14,557 nt of DNA from assembly GCA_046482855.1 (NCBI GenBank), contig JAWOEH010000201.1:1-14557 (forward strand), given 5' to 3'. Origin of the DNA: CAYVSF01 sp046482855. GTDB lineage: Bacteria; Bacteroidota; Bacteroidia; Bacteroidales; UBA12077. How positions within the stretch are numbered: position 1 is the stretch's first letter; each line of letters begins with the position of its first letter. Shown one piece after another: positions 1 through 7,100 of this stretch. A program made the position numbers and the translations under genes. The notes under the pieces are model-generated. The model was not told where the DNA came from. It worked only from the letters and a program-made list of their open reading frames with translations, and did no database searches.

Positions 1-294
1 CTTGTACCCAATGTGGAACCCTATTCGGGCTTCTCGCCCAATGGCGATGGTATCAATGATTTCTGGACCATAGAAAATGCCAGTGCTTATGAGAATATCA
101 TTGTGCAGGTATTTAGCCGATGGGGCAAGAAGGTCTTTGAACAGAAACGATACGACAGTGATGACGCGGATAGACGATGGGATGGTACTTCAAGTGCCGG
201 AAATCCATTGCCAAGCGGTACGTATTATTATATTATTGATGTGCGGGAACCGGGTGTGAGTCCGTTGACCGGACCGATTACAATTGTTCGATAA
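1..294 (+). CDS. C-terminal part of a T9SS type-B cargo protein (CHU_C / gliding motility-associated C-terminal domain), 5' truncated
   Basis: Only the last 97 codons are inside the window; the frame is open from base 1, so the GTG at 13 is an internal Val codon and not a start. The visible protein is one CHU_C-type domain: the hallmark FSPNGDGINDFW lies about 12 residues in, followed by a Trp-Gly pair (FSRWGKKVFE), the WDGT turn and a closing PSGTYYYIID strand. This domain is the type-B sorting signal that sends large adhesins or surface enzymes through the Bacteroidota type IX secretion system to the cell surface. The next gene is a PorP/SprF protein, the usual partner: SprF-like proteins are known to be needed for export of type-B cargo such as SprB. 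The function of the missing N-terminal part cannot be told. Confidence 0.9.
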   Translation, partial: LVPNVEPYSGFSPNGDGINDFWTIENASAYENIIVQVFSRWGKKVFEQKRYDSDDADRRWDGTSSAGNPLPSGTYYYIIDVREPGVSPLTGPITIVR

Positions 295-300
295 GAATAT

Positions 301-334
301 GTATGCTGTTTGTAGCTTGCTGCAAACAGCATAC
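301..334 (+). terminator. Strong intergenic hairpin between the T9SS cargo gene and the porP/sprF-like gene; possible terminator or mRNA-processing element
   Basis: Bases 301-312 (GTATGCTGTTTG) are perfectly complementary to 323-334 (CAAACAGCATAC). The enclosed ten bases can add a wobble pair and a short AGC/GCT stem, leaving almost no loop. The hairpin begins seven bases after the cargo stop codon. No T-tract follows on the + strand, so it is not a textbook rho-independent terminator. It might instead reduce read-through or protect the upstream mRNA 3' end while allowing some expression of the downstream gene. The base pairing is seen directly; the role is inference. Confidence 0.5.
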
Positions 335-377
335 ATCATATGATATGAGTGTACAGTAAAAATGAAATGCCAGATAC

Positions 378-1319
378 ATGAAAACAAGAATTAGTGCAGT
401 ATTGGTAGTTTTTGGACTTGTCCTGTGTTTTCAGCAGGTGAAAGCGCAACAGCACCAATTTTATACCCAGTACATGTTTAATGACTACCTGGTAAATCCG
501 GCAGTTGCAGGTACGCATAACTATTTTCAGATACGCGCCAATAGTCGTATTCAATGGGTAGGCATGACAGACGCACCCAGAACCATGAGTGTATCGATGT
601 ATGGCCCTTGGGAAGATAAATCCATGGGCTATGGAGGTTATGTGTACCATGATGTGACCGGCCCTACTTCTCAAACCGCCATGAACGGAACCTATTCCTA
701 CAATATGGCCATTAACGAGAGCATGCGTATTTCCGGAGGAATCTCCATTGGATTTATGCAATACCGCCTCGACGGAACCGAAATTTATACGGGTGAAAAT
801 TCCAATGATCCGGCGCTCACTGGTGGCGTGGATACGCGTTTTGTGCCTGATGCATCGGTAGGACTTTATTTGTACTCCAGCTACTTTTATGTGGGACTGG
901 CAGCACATCAGTTATTGGGCTGGAAAGTGGGGGATGAGGTAGATGGACCTGTTTCCGGAATAAATCCTAACGACATAGCCGGTGAAGGGGTTAGCCGACT
1001 GAAACAACATGTATACCTCTCGGGAGGTACCCACTTCTGGTTGAGCCGCGACTTTACCCTTCAGCCCTCGATATTGGTAAAAACGGTGTTTCCAGACCAA
1101 TTTCAGGCAGAAATTAACGCCAAGGTTACCTACCAAAATCAGGTGTGGGGAGGTTTGTCCTATCGTACCAGCGACGCTGTCTCCATCCTGTTGGGATACA
1201 ACTATGAGAATAAGGTCTATTTTGGGATTTCCTACGATGTTACCGTATCGGACCTTGCACGATATACCAGTGGAACCTATGAAGTAATGATTGCTTATCG
1301 ATTTAATGATCTTAAGTAA
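378..1319 (+). CDS. PorP/SprF family type IX secretion outer-membrane protein
   Basis: The protein has 313 residues. A signal peptide covers about residues 1-23 (basic MKTR, hydrophobic core, likely cleavage after VKA before QQHQFYTQY). The mature N-terminus has the family signature QFYTQYMFNDYLVNPAVAG, followed by repeated amphipathic strands rich in Tyr, Gly and Ser, as in an outer-membrane beta-barrel, ending in the strand VMIAYRFNDLK. Length and pattern fit the PorP/SprF family, whose members bind the T9SS translocon and hold or admit type-B (CHU_C) cargo. It lies 83 bases downstream of such a cargo gene on the same strand, so the two probably work as an exporter-substrate pair. ATG 378 is preferred because it starts the signal peptide. 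No strong Shine-Dalgarno is visible, which is common in this phylum. Several paralogues per genome are usual, so the exact porP or sprF name is not assigned. Confidence 0.93.
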   Translation: MKTRISAVLVVFGLVLCFQQVKAQQHQFYTQYMFNDYLVNPAVAGTHNYFQIRANSRIQWVGMTDAPRTMSVSMYGPWEDKSMGYGGYVYHDVTGPTSQTAMNGTYSYNMAINESMRISGGISIGFMQYRLDGTEIYTGENSNDPALTGGVDTRFVPDASVGLYLYSSYFYVGLAAHQLLGWKVGDEVDGPVSGINPNDIAGEGVSRLKQHVYLSGGTHFWLSRDFTLQPSILVKTVFPDQFQAEINAKVTYQNQVWGGLSYRTSDAVSILLGYNYENKVYFGISYDVTVSDLARYTSGTYEVMIAYRFNDLK

Positions 1320-1333
1320 TAATCGTATTTTTG
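1302..1333 (+). promoter_or_regulatory. Candidate Bacteroidota promoter for the DUF4296 lipoprotein gene
   Basis: TATTTTTG at 1326-1333 matches the Bacteroidota -7 consensus TAnnTTTG. Exactly 20 bases upstream, TTTA (1302-1305) matches three of four bases of the -33 TTTG element. The element sits about 20 bases before ATG 1353 and its -33 part overlaps the end of the PorP/SprF gene. It suggests that the lipoprotein-amidohydrolase pair can be transcribed separately. This is a motif match only. Confidence 0.5.
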
Positions 1334-1352
1334 CCTAAAAGAAAATGAACTT

Positions 1353-1742
1353 ATGAAAAAGCATTTTGCTGCACTAACGCTTTTCATGCTCCTTTTGGGC
1401 TGTACCAAGCCAATACCCAAGCATGTTATCCCTCCCAAAGAAATGGTTCCTCTTTTGGTTGAAATTCATCTGGCCGATGGTTTATTAGGCGTAACACAGT
1501 ATAGGGCAAAGATTGCTCAGTTGGATACCACTAATCTTTATGATGCTATTCTTCAGAGATATGGGTATAGCCGAAAGGATTTAGATACCTCTTTTTACTA
1601 TTACTCCACTGATATTGATCGTTTTGATGCCATTTATAATGAAGTGCTGGAGCAGCTCAACGAGCAGGAGACACTTCTGCGTAAGAAACAAATGAATGCT
1701 GACAGTCTGCGGGGACCTGCACAGCTACAGAAAGCAGGATAG
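1353..1742 (+). CDS. DUF4296-type lipoprotein
   Basis: The 129-residue protein begins with a lipoprotein signal peptide (MKKHF, hydrophobic stretch, lipobox LLGC with the lipidated Cys at 17), so it should be anchored in the envelope, probably the outer membrane. After the Cys, the segment IPPKEMVPLLVEIHLADGLL (about 26-45) resembles the start of DUF4296, a short helical domain found almost only in Bacteroidota lipoproteins. A second conserved-looking part, YDAILQRYGYSRKDLDTSFYYY (about 63-84), is also typical, followed by a charged, probably helical tail. No enzymatic motif is seen and the family has no established function. Its stop is 8 bases before the next start, so it is probably co-transcribed with the amidohydrolase, which does not by itself indicate a shared role. 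Confidence 0.8.
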   Translation: MKKHFAALTLFMLLLGCTKPIPKHVIPPKEMVPLLVEIHLADGLLGVTQYRAKIAQLDTTNLYDAILQRYGYSRKDLDTSFYYYSTDIDRFDAIYNEVLEQLNEQETLLRKKQMNADSLRGPAQLQKAG

Positions 1743-1750
1743 ATTGTGTT

Positions 1751-2929
1751 ATGCGTCGATTAACAGCTCACTATCTTTGTCCCGTTTCCGAACCTCCCAT
1801 AAAAAATGGAATTCTTACCCTGGCCGATGATGGAACCATCCTTGGCGTGGAAGGTCCCTTTGAAACATCAGGCGAGTCGGCCGGACTCGAGCATTATAGT
1901 GGTATTTTGGTTCCGGGCTTTGTGAATGCCCATTGTCATCTTGAACTATCGCACCTTTTCGGTAAGATCCCCCGGGAAATTGGACTTCCTGCATTTGTAA
2001 GCCGAATGATTGCATTTAATGGCGGGGGAGAAATGGCATCGCAAGAGTTGCTTAGGAGGGTTGATAGACAGATGTATGCAAAAGGGATTGTGGCCGTAGG
2101 CGATATCGCTAACACCGCCCAAACACTTGAGGTAAAGAAAAAAAGCCCTATTCAGTATCATACGTTTCTGGAGGTGCTGGAACAGGGGCGACATTTTGAA
2201 AAGCTCATCTCCGATTATTTACACTTACTGCACTCCTTTCGAGAGCATCAACAGTTAGCAACTTTGGTGCCCCATTCTGCTTATGCCCTCAAACAACGAA
2301 CACTTAACTGGCTCTTGAGTCACGAGCCCGGGAGTATTGTCTCTTTGCATAGCCAGGAATCGAAGGCTGAAGATTTGTTGCTCATTAATAAGAGGGGGCC
2401 TCTTTATGAAGCCTTGACAGCTAAGGGCATACCGATGGTCAATTTCCAGCCCCCGGGCGAAAATGCACTCCGCCTTTTTAGTAAGTTGCTGAGGAACTAT
2501 AAGCGAAAAGTGCTGTTTGTGCATAATACCTTTGCACAAGTAGGGGAGATGGTTGCGGTACAGCACGATCTTCCCGAAGCAACCTTTGTTACATGTCCCA
2601 AAAGCAATTTGTATATTGAAAATACCCTGCCCCCACTGGACCAATGGCATGAGGCTAACCTGCAGGTGGCTATCGGTACCGACTCGCTTGCTTCCAATAC
2701 TTCTCTTGATATGATAAGCGAGATGAAAACCATTGCTACCCGTTTTCCCCACATTCCTTTTATGCATTTACTGCAATGGGCAACGCAAAATGGAGCCCGA
2801 GCTTTGGGATTAGAGAAACATTTAGGCACTTTTGAAGAGGGAAAAAAGCCGGGAGTAAACCTTATTACAGGCATTAATTTGCGCTCTTTTCAGATGCGTG
2901 ATAACTGTGCTGTGAAAAGGTTGGCGTAA
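1751..2929 (+). CDS. Amidohydrolase-superfamily metal-dependent deaminase/hydrolase (ATZ/TRZ-SsnA-like; aminodeoxyfutalosine deaminase is one possibility)
   Basis: This is a cytosolic TIM-barrel amidohydrolase of 392 residues. The metal and catalytic set is readable in order: VNAHCHLEL with the HxH pair His61/His63 after the first strand, LHSQES with His200 and Glu203, VHNTF with His258, and IGTDSLASN with Asp311. The N-terminal beta-sandwich strand ending in GILVPGFVNAHCH and the C-terminal segment ATQNGARALGL...GTFEEGKKPGVNLI are typical of the ATZ/TRZ-SsnA branch, which deaminates or dechlorinates heterocycles such as guanine, S-adenosylhomocysteine, cytosine or triazines. Bacteroidota members are often annotated as aminofutalosine deaminases of the futalosine menaquinone pathway, but no other gene of that pathway is in the window, so the substrate is undecided. 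All expected ligands are present, so it should be active. It follows the lipoprotein gene by 8 bases. Confidence 0.85.
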   Translation: MRRLTAHYLCPVSEPPIKNGILTLADDGTILGVEGPFETSGESAGLEHYSGILVPGFVNAHCHLELSHLFGKIPREIGLPAFVSRMIAFNGGGEMASQELLRRVDRQMYAKGIVAVGDIANTAQTLEVKKKSPIQYHTFLEVLEQGRHFEKLISDYLHLLHSFREHQQLATLVPHSAYALKQRTLNWLLSHEPGSIVSLHSQESKAEDLLLINKRGPLYEALTAKGIPMVNFQPPGENALRLFSKLLRNYKRKVLFVHNTFAQVGEMVAVQHDLPEATFVTCPKSNLYIENTLPPLDQWHEANLQVAIGTDSLASNTSLDMISEMKTIATRFPHIPFMHLLQWATQNGARALGLEKHLGTFEEGKKPGVNLITGINLRSFQMRDNCAVKRLA

Positions 2930-3146
2930 CTGCTTCTTTGTTTGGGGTTAAGTGATATATAAACAATAGACTGCCAGCTAGATCTATAGGAATTCCTTCT
3001 TTTTGTGCAATGAATTTTTGCGCAAATCCATTTACTATCCCAGTATGTGAAAGCTTTGTGACTTTAGCGATGACGCCTGTTGTTGGAATTAAGTTCCAAT
3101 AGCAATAAATATAATTTATGAGTAGTTCAGGCTAGGCTTTAATTTG
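2930..3146. other. AT-rich intergenic gap with two weak stem-loops; no gene seen
   Basis: No convincing coding frame is present. One stem pairs 3002-3009 with 3019-3026 (eight pairs, one G-T wobble, nine-base loop). A second pairs TTGGAA 3083-3088 with TTCCAA 3094-3099 (loop TTAAG) and could extend outward with a bulge (3080-3082 with 3103-3105). Neither is followed by a T-tract, so neither is a clear terminator. The region probably holds the end of the upstream transcript and the start of the next promoter. No known riboswitch fold was recognised. Confidence 0.35.
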
Positions 3147-3154
3147 TATTTTTG
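3147..3154 (+). promoter_or_regulatory. Candidate -7 promoter element of the radical SAM gene
   Basis: TATTTTTG matches the Bacteroidota -7 consensus TAnnTTTG and lies 20 bases before ATG 3174. No clear -33 TTTG is found 19-21 bases upstream, so the promoter may be weak or activator-dependent. Transcription would start at roughly 3160, which supports ATG 3174 over the upstream in-frame TTG at 3144. Confidence 0.5.
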
Positions 3155-3173
3155 GTACTTATATTTATTTCTT

Positions 3174-3950
3174 ATGGCTACATTTTTATTCGATAAGATC
3201 ATCTTTGGACCCATATCAAGCCGCCGTTTGGGGGCTTCCTTGGGCATTAACCTGCTGCCTGTAAAAGCGAAGGTATGCAATTTCAATTGTCTTTATTGCG
3301 AGTGTGGATGGAATGATCCCCGGAGGACTGGGCAGAAACTCCCCGAGAGGGGCAAAGTAAAAGCGGATCTGGAGCAGAAGCTTAAACAGATGTTCGAAGC
3401 TAAGGAGCCCTTGGATGTGATTACCTTTGCCGGCAATGGTGAACCTACCATGCATCCGGAGTTTGGTGCCATTATTGAAGATACGTTACAGGTGAGAGAT
3501 GCCTTTTTTCCTGCGGCAAAAGTTGCAGTGCTTTCCAATGCTACCTTATTGCACAAACCTGCTGTAGTGGAAGCATTGAAAAAAGTGGATCAACCGATAT
3601 TAAAGCTTGACAGTGCTTTTGATACCACTGTGCAGCTTTTGAACCAGCCACCCGCCGGTTTCTCTGTCCAAAAAGTGGTAGAACAATTGAAAGCTTTTAA
3701 GGGAGACTTTATTTTGCAAACCTTATTTGTTCAGGGAGAGCACAACGGGCAGATTATCGATAATGCTTCGGATGATGAGTTGAAAGCTTGGTTAACGATT
3801 GTTAAGATTCTAGCGCCACGTGAAGTGATGATTTATACCATTGCCAGGGAAACGCCTGTTCAAACACTTCGAAAAACGCCAGCTGATAAGCTCGATGGTA
3901 TTGCACGTGAGCTAAGGGCTATGGGAATAAAAGTGCAAGTGTCTTATTAG
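3174..3950 (+). CDS. Radical SAM protein
   Basis: From ATG 3174 the protein has 258 residues. The frame is open ten codons further up to a TTG at 3144, but those codons overlap the TATTTTTG promoter element and encode an atypical aromatic stretch, so the ATG is preferred. The radical SAM [4Fe-4S] motif CxxxCxxC is present as VCNFNCLYCECG (Cys35, Cys39, Cys42, with an extra Cys44). The SAM-binding GGE-type motif appears as AGNGEPTMHPEF (about 86-97). The start FGPISSRRLGASLGINLLP and the GNGEPT motif recall the COG0731 Fe-S oxidoreductase branch (relatives of tRNA wybutosine-type enzymes), but no substrate can be assigned. No SPASM or other auxiliary-cluster domain is visible, and the protein is short, so it is a minimal core enzyme. 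It is 4 bases upstream of the glycosyltransferase gene, hence probably in the same operon, though a joint pathway is unproven. Confidence 0.88.
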   Translation: MATFLFDKIIFGPISSRRLGASLGINLLPVKAKVCNFNCLYCECGWNDPRRTGQKLPERGKVKADLEQKLKQMFEAKEPLDVITFAGNGEPTMHPEFGAIIEDTLQVRDAFFPAAKVAVLSNATLLHKPAVVEALKKVDQPILKLDSAFDTTVQLLNQPPAGFSVQKVVEQLKAFKGDFILQTLFVQGEHNGQIIDNASDDELKAWLTIVKILAPREVMIYTIARETPVQTLRKTPADKLDGIARELRAMGIKVQVSY

Positions 3951-3954
3951 TTGT

Positions 3955-5061
3955 ATGCCTGAATATAGTACACAACCCTTAGTACTTTTTGCCCCACTGA
4001 ACTGGGGCATGGGCCATGCTACCCGAATGATGCCGGTTATTCACCAGGCACATGCTGTAGGCTATCGGGTTGTGATTTTGACCTCCTCTCCTTTGTTAGG
4101 CTTTTTTGCACAAACCTGTCCTTTTGCTAAACTAGTGGATGACGGTTGTGCTCCGGTTTATTGGTCAGCTTCCTCTATGGGGCTTATACGTTATTTTGGG
4201 GTAGCCCTGAAAATGCTACGTCAAATTTTCCATGAGCATAAGGTACTTCGTTGCTTGCATGCTGAGCATAACTTTGGGCTTATTATCTCCGATAATCGCT
4301 ATGGCATCTGCTTAAAACAGGTAAAGTCAGTATTTGTAACTCATCAGTTTGCCGTGAAGCTTCCTGCCTTTTTACACATTTTTGAGCCTTTGGTTAATCG
4401 GTGTTTACGTTTGCTTTATCGTAGGTTTGATGAAATATGGATTCCTGACAGTTTGGAGCAAAACTTGGCCGGTGGGTTATCTTGGCCAGCCAGGGATTGG
4501 AGTACAGCACGGTTTATAGGACCGCTTTCGCGCTATTCGTTGGTTGAGGAGGCCGCTTGTTCCGTTTCCCTTGATGTGTTGGTTTTGTTATCGGGACCTG
4601 AACCTGCACGATCGCATTGGCGTGGGAAGCTGGAGCGTTTTTTTGATGACAGCGACTATGTAGTAGGCTTTGCACAGTCAACTGAAGACGGGAAAAGGGG
4701 GCTGGCTTCGAAACGGTCTTTTTACTATTTATACAACGGCAGCAGTAATGAGATTAAGGGACTACTAAAGCATACGCCCCAAATAATTGCCAGGTGCGGG
4801 TACTCTACCCTAATGGATCTTGCTGTTATGGGTAAAAATGCGCTTTTAGTGCCTACGCCCGGGCAAAGTGAGCAACTTTACCTGGCTCAATGGTTAGCTG
4901 ACCACCCGCTATTTATGTTTGTTGAAGAAGATCAGCTGACTCTTGATGCTTTGAAAATGAGCCAGAGCCAGCAGGGTTTGATAACCCGGGAAGTTTTATT
5001 GTACGATAACTGGAAAAGTTTCTTAAAGCGTGAGTGTGAAAAACATAGCTCCAAAACCTAA
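3955..5061 (+). CDS. GT-B fold glycosyltransferase (MurG/GT28-like)
   Basis: The 368-residue protein opens with LFAPLNWGMGHATRMMPVI (residues 11-29), the glycine/His loop of GT28/MurG-like N-terminal domains. The C-terminal domain begins near DVLVLLSGPEPAR (207-219) and carries the donor-nucleotide region ARCGYSTLMDLAVMGK (279-294) and VPTPGQSEQLYLA (299-311), equivalent to the GGxxT...P...EQ features of UDP-sugar transferases. There is no signal peptide or membrane helix, so it should act in the cytosol or at the inner-membrane face. The sugar donor and acceptor are unknown; related Bacteroidota proteins are annotated only as glycosyltransferase family proteins. The gene begins 4 bases after the radical SAM stop. 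Its last 39 bases overlap the convergent PAP2-like gene, so the two mRNAs share complementary 3' ends. Confidence 0.85.
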   Translation: MPEYSTQPLVLFAPLNWGMGHATRMMPVIHQAHAVGYRVVILTSSPLLGFFAQTCPFAKLVDDGCAPVYWSASSMGLIRYFGVALKMLRQIFHEHKVLRCLHAEHNFGLIISDNRYGICLKQVKSVFVTHQFAVKLPAFLHIFEPLVNRCLRLLYRRFDEIWIPDSLEQNLAGGLSWPARDWSTARFIGPLSRYSLVEEAACSVSLDVLVLLSGPEPARSHWRGKLERFFDDSDYVVGFAQSTEDGKRGLASKRSFYYLYNGSSNEIKGLLKHTPQIIARCGYSTLMDLAVMGKNALLVPTPGQSEQLYLAQWLADHPLFMFVEEDQLTLDALKMSQSQQGLITREVLLYDNWKSFLKRECEKHSSKT

Positions 5062-5628
5062 CAGCCAACCGGCTGCAATTTGTAAAAGAGAGTGAGCTTT
5101 TAACAACATTCGGGCACTGCCCACAAGCCCGGAAATCAGTACTGCAAGTAGAAAATAGCCCTGCAGATTTACTTGTAAAAGCACTACCAGACTGGTAATA
5201 CCTCCGGCCAAACCGCCCAAGGCCGTCATATGAGCACTTATCTTCCAGAAAAAATTTATCACGACAAGTACCGCTAATGCAACGGCTGCACCCAGCACAA
5301 AGTGTGTAATGATATGGGGCGCTCCTATCTGGAAAAGCAACAGGTAGCACAAAAAATAGATTACAGTGGTTAACATATATGGAATACGACGCTCCGCCTT
5401 TGTATGCATATGCACACTATGAATGATACCCTGATATAGATAGAAGGGAAAGAAAGTGATTGGCAACAGGAAGGTACTGGCAAAGATGATGATAACCACT
5501 ACTCTTTTGGACTCATAGGGTAACAACTCCATGTAGCCGCCTGAGTTAAAAAGGACCAATATTCCCAATGTAAGGATTAACAGAGGGTGGAAGATTGCCG
5601 ATAGCACATGTGCCAGTTGTTTTAGCAT
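5023..5628 (-). CDS. PAP2-like integral membrane protein with altered catalytic residues
   Basis: The protein has 201 residues and is very hydrophobic, with about six membrane segments (near residues 8-27, 43-66, 86-101, 108-127, 143-165 and 185-200). The last third resembles the type-2 phosphatidic acid phosphatase fold: ISAHMTALGG (130-139) sits where PSGH is expected and SARMLLKAHSLLQIAAGWLLG (171-191) where SRxxxxxHxxxDxxaGwllG is expected. His133, Arg173 and His179 remain, but the third-motif Asp is Gln183 and motif 1 is only a vague KAERRIP (77-83). It may therefore be a non-canonical phosphatase, a lipid-binding relative or inactive. The gene starts two bases after the rpoN stop, so it is translationally close to, and probably co-transcribed with, rpoN. 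The 3' end overlaps the convergent glycosyltransferase by 39 bases. Confidence 0.72.
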   Translation of the reverse strand: MLKQLAHVLSAIFHPLLILTLGILVLFNSGGYMELLPYESKRVVVIIIFASTFLLPITFFPFYLYQGIIHSVHMHTKAERRIPYMLTTVIYFLCYLLLFQIGAPHIITHFVLGAAVALAVLVVINFFWKISAHMTALGGLAGGITSLVVLLQVNLQGYFLLAVLISGLVGSARMLLKAHSLLQIAAGWLLGFGAMFFTLTL

Positions 5629-5630
5629 AG

Positions 5631-7082
5631 TTATAGTTCTTTACGTAAGCGAGCAACCGGTATGTCTAGTTGTTCGCGGTATTTTGCCACCGTTCGGCGG
5701 GCGATTCTGTAGCCTTTTTCTTTGAGGATGCCTGCCAACTTTTCATCAGTCAGCGGGTGTTTTTTCTCTTCGGCCTCAATGGCATCTTTGAGAATGGATT
5801 TTATTTCTCGTGTCGATACCTCTTCGCCATCCTCTTTTACCATGCCTTCGGAAAAGAAATATTTCAGAGGAAAGATTCCAAAGTGTGTCTGAATATATTT
5901 ACTGTTGGCAACGCGTGAAATGGTGGAGATATCGAGGCCGGTTTTTTCTGCAATATCTTTTAATATCATAGGGCGCAGCTTGGTTTCGTCGCCCTCCTGA
6001 AAATAGGCCTTTTGGTAATCGATCATCGCATTCATGGTAAGCAAAAGCGTGTTTTGACGCTGTTTGATGGCATCGATAAACCATTTTGCCGAGTCGAGTT
6101 TTTGCTTTACAAAAGTTACAGCTTCTTTTTCCGATTGGGTGCTGTTTTTTTTGTTTGCCTGGTAGCCCTGAAGCATGTCCGAATACGTGTCGCTTATGTT
6201 TAGTTCCGGTACATTTCGAGCATTTAGCGACAATTGCAGTTCCCCATCATTATTCTCCAGAATAAAGTCGGGAATAAGGGTTTGCACTACGCGCGAATTG
6301 CTTTCGCTATAGGCGGCTCCGGGTTTAGGATTTAGCTTTAGGATCTCGCTGATGGCTGCCTTCAGCTCCTCCTCGGAGATATTCATGCGTGTGAGGATCT
6401 TCTCGTAGTGCTTACGGGTAAATTCCTGGAAGTAGTATTTCAGAATTTTCCAGGTAAGATCAATCACCGGATTACTTCTGTCTTTGGCCTGTATTTGCAA
6501 TAAAAGGCACTCTTGTAAAGTGCGGGCTCCAACTCCTATGGGTTCCAGATCCTGGATGATTTTCAGGACTTTTTCCAACTCATCTTCATGAGCATCGATA
6601 TTTTGGGAAAAGGCAAGATCATTGGAGATGGCATCCAGTCGACGACGTACATACCCATCTTCGTCGAGGTTGCCAATTAAATAGGTGGCCAGCATCTCTT
6701 CCCTTTCGGTAAGATTGTGCAGGCCCAATTGACTTATCAGGTGTTCCTGAAACGAAATATCTACAGAGAAGGGGATGTCCTCCCGCTTGTCGTCTTTCGA
6801 GTAGTTTTTTGAGACAAGTTTGTAGGAGGGGATATCCTCATCATTCATGTAATCTTCCAACGAAAATTCATTGGGATCGTTGTCTACAGTCTCTTCACGC
6901 ACCTCCTCATCGTAGTCCGCTTCATGAAGCCCATCCCCTTCTTCCAGGGCGGGGTTTTCTTCCAGCTCCTTTTTTATCCGTTGTTCCAACTGAATGGTAG
7001 GAATCTCCAGCAGCTTGATCATTTGGATCTGCTGGGGAGATAATTTTTGAAGGAGCTTCTGCTGTAGACTTTGTTTTAACAT
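5631..7082 (-). CDS. rpoN: RNA polymerase sigma-54 factor
   Basis: The 483-residue protein shows the full sigma-54 plan. The Gln/Leu-rich activator-interacting region I is MLKQSLQQKLLQKLSPQQIQ onward with ELEENPALEE (about 1-48). An acidic linker (about 49-85) precedes the core-binding domain (about 105-330). The helix-turn-helix region (ISTISRVANSKYIQTHFGIFPLKYFFSEG) follows. The RpoN box ARRTVAKYRE is at about 461-470. The protein directs core polymerase to -24/-12 promoters and needs AAA+ enhancer-binding proteins, none of which is encoded here. Its ATG is 18 bases after the asnS stop, and the PAP2-like gene follows two bases later, so asnS-rpoN-PAP2-like looks like one operon read from the promoter at 8518-8525. 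Length and motifs are complete and nothing suggests a defect. Confidence 0.97.
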   Translation of the reverse strand: MLKQSLQQKLLQKLSPQQIQMIKLLEIPTIQLEQRIKKELEENPALEEGDGLHEADYDEEVREETVDNDPNEFSLEDYMNDEDIPSYKLVSKNYSKDDKREDIPFSVDISFQEHLISQLGLHNLTEREEMLATYLIGNLDEDGYVRRRLDAISNDLAFSQNIDAHEDELEKVLKIIQDLEPIGVGARTLQECLLLQIQAKDRSNPVIDLTWKILKYYFQEFTRKHYEKILTRMNISEEELKAAISEILKLNPKPGAAYSESNSRVVQTLIPDFILENNDGELQLSLNARNVPELNISDTYSDMLQGYQANKKNSTQSEKEAVTFVKQKLDSAKWFIDAIKQRQNTLLLTMNAMIDYQKAYFQEGDETKLRPMILKDIAEKTGLDISTISRVANSKYIQTHFGIFPLKYFFSEGMVKEDGEEVSTREIKSILKDAIEAEEKKHPLTDEKLAGILKEKGYRIARRTVAKYREQLDIPVARLRKEL

Positions 7083-7100
7083 AGTGACCCACTATAAGAA

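Noticed and set aside
13..15. GTG as a true start of the first gene
   Set aside because: The frame is open to base 1 and the CHU_C domain is normally the end of a much larger protein, so this is an internal Val codon.
336..908. 190-codon minus-strand frame inside the PorP/SprF gene
   Set aside because: It lies opposite a gene with a clear signal peptide and family signature; the His/Ile-rich translation looks like antisense shadow.
2255..2874. Long minus-strand frames (170 and 125 codons) opposite the amidohydrolase gene
   Set aside because: The + strand encodes an intact amidohydrolase with all metal ligands; the opposite frames have no motifs.
3144..3173. N-terminal extension of the radical SAM gene from a TTG start
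   Set aside because: The extra ten codons overlap a perfect TATTTTTG promoter element and add an atypical aromatic run; ATG 3174 starts a normal family N-terminus.
5610..7082. Shared MLKQ start of RpoN and the PAP2-like protein as a sign of duplication
   Set aside because: Similarity ends after four residues and the codons differ; the proteins are unrelated.
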